Origin: Candidatus Fibrimonadales bacterium
GTDB taxonomy: Bacteria; Fibrobacterota; Fibrobacteria; Fibrobacterales; Fibrobacteraceae
DNA: 6,102 nt
Assembly: GCA_009777135.1 (NCBI GenBank)
Contig: WRMM01000135.1
Coordinates: forward strand, 1 to 6,102
Direction: 5' to 3'
How positions within the stretch are numbered: the stretch's first letter is position 1; every line of letters starts with the position of its first letter. The translations under genes were made by a program, and so were the position numbers. This document shows positions 5,273-6,102 of the stretch, piece by piece. Below the pieces are notes generated by a model that saw only the letters and a list, made by a program, of their open reading frames with translations, was not told the DNA's origin and ran no database searches.

Positions 5273-6102
5273 ATGAAAAAAATTATTTTCTCAGCCATAG
5301 TTCTCGTTCTGCTCGGTTGCGGACAAAATTCATTCTTAGATGATACAATTAACGAACTTGGACTTCGCACAGGCTGGTTGGCAAGCCAAGAAAAATTAGA
5401 CAATATACCGCAGGATATAACCCCTTTTAGCGAAAGTATTTTCTCCTTGCCACCATCTTATTCTATTGAAAATAAATTCCCACCCATAGGCGATCAAGGG
5501 CAATACGGCACCTGCGTAGCTTGGGCTGTAGGCTATAGCATGAAAACAGCGCTCAACGGCATTGAAAGAAACTGGACAAGCTCAGATTTAAGAAATTCCG
5601 CAAACCAAACAAGCCCAAAAGATTTGTGGCACACTATTCCAGTTCGCGACAAAGGCTTGAACTGCAACGGAACAAACTTTGAACCCGCTTTTGATGCATT
5701 GATTTCCAAGGGAGCCCAAAGTTTATCGCAGGTTCCCTATTCAAATATGGGGAATTGTTCGGGAGCTTCTAATGGAAATGCAAGCAATAAGCTGGCAAAT
5801 TACCGTAAAATAGCCTATAATAACGAATTGACTGGCCAAACAGGAAAAGAAGGAATGGATCTTGGAAATTTTAAAGGATACATTGCGCAAGGCAGGCCCA
5901 TAGCAATAGGCGCAAGGCTTGGCGACCGCTTTATGAGATGGAACAGCAGCGCAGTTATATCTTCTGATACTTACAACGACCCTGGCATGCAACATGCTTA
6001 TCATGCAATGGTGCTCGTAGGCTACGATGATTCTAGAGAAGCTTTCAGAGTTCTTAATTCATGGGGACCTTCTTGGGGAGACAGAGGCAGTATATGGGTT
6101 GA
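5273..6102 (+). CDS. Papain-family (C1) cysteine peptidase lipoprotein, C-terminus beyond window
   Basis: The open frame runs from ATG 5273 to the window end (276 complete codons) with no stop, so the C-terminus is missing. The first 16 residues end in the lipobox LLGC (C16), so the protein is a lipoprotein anchored on the periplasmic or outer face. After a linker of about 50 residues comes a papain-like core: GDQGQYGTCVAW gives the oxyanion Q75 and nucleophile C81, YHAMVLVGYDD gives the catalytic H244, and VLNSWGPSWGDRG gives N262, with the usual NSWG context. All four catalytic positions are intact. There is no long inhibitory propeptide; only residues 17-68 precede the core, so activation may differ from plant and animal papains. 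Extra cysteines at 131 and 162 could form a disulfide. The substrate is unknown. Degradation of dietary or neighbour proteins, or processing of surface proteins, is possible. Confidence 0.92.
   Translation, partial: MKKIIFSAIVLVLLGCGQNSFLDDTINELGLRTGWLASQEKLDNIPQDITPFSESIFSLPPSYSIENKFPPIGDQGQYGTCVAWAVGYSMKTALNGIERNWTSSDLRNSANQTSPKDLWHTIPVRDKGLNCNGTNFEPAFDALISKGAQSLSQVPYSNMGNCSGASNGNASNKLANYRKIAYNNELTGQTGKEGMDLGNFKGYIAQGRPIAIGARLGDRFMRWNSSAVISSDTYNDPGMQHAYHAMVLVGYDDSREAFRVLNSWGPSWGDRGSIWV

Noticed and set aside
5741..6004. Minus-strand 87-residue frame
   Set aside because: Antisense to the C1 peptidase core and without any independent signal.

Overview
This window comes from a Gram-negative bacterium of moderate-to-low GC. 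The evidence is an outer-membrane beta-barrel with a Sec signal and a C-terminal aromatic residue, plus two lipoprotein signal peptides. The mix of a Wzi-like barrel, short lipoproteins and a secreted papain-family protein reminds me of Fibrobacterota or a similar gut lineage, but nothing here proves the phylum and I hold that loosely.

Layout. Positions 1-3338 hold a tightly packed minus-strand operon, transcribed right to left: cydA, cydB (quinol oxidase bd), an HDOD-domain gene, and the start of a homoserine-dehydrogenase-like gene cut by the window edge. Gaps are 14 bp, 2 bp (or a 4-bp overlap) and 12 bp. The three downstream genes each have a good Shine-Dalgarno site. Upstream of cydA, 3348-3516 is almost entirely one long imperfect inverted repeat. 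Its arms carry GGGGTAT heptads and its tips carry a promoter-like motif. Next comes a minus-strand gene for a Wzi/capsule-assembly-like outer-membrane barrel (3521-4999). It is separated by only 38 bp from a divergently transcribed tiny Glu/Gln-rich lipoprotein gene (5038-5229). A papain-family (C1) peptidase lipoprotein gene follows (from 5273) and runs off the right edge.

How the parts fit. CydAB is a complete membrane-bound terminal oxidase that reduces O2 with quinol electrons, used for microaerobic respiration or O2 removal. The HDOD protein is a likely signalling or scaffold partner expressed with it. The right half codes for cell-envelope and surface proteins.

The most interesting signals are non-coding. 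The first is the 169-bp inverted-repeat element that nearly fills the gap between the barrel gene and cydA. The second is a shared 19-bp motif, TTAATnAnnnnTTACTATA, found 8-9 bp before the ATG of both cydA and the peptidase gene. Neither gene has a Shine-Dalgarno site, which suggests leaderless or near-leaderless transcripts. No CRISPR array, tRNA, rRNA, transposase gene or recognisable defence system was seen.
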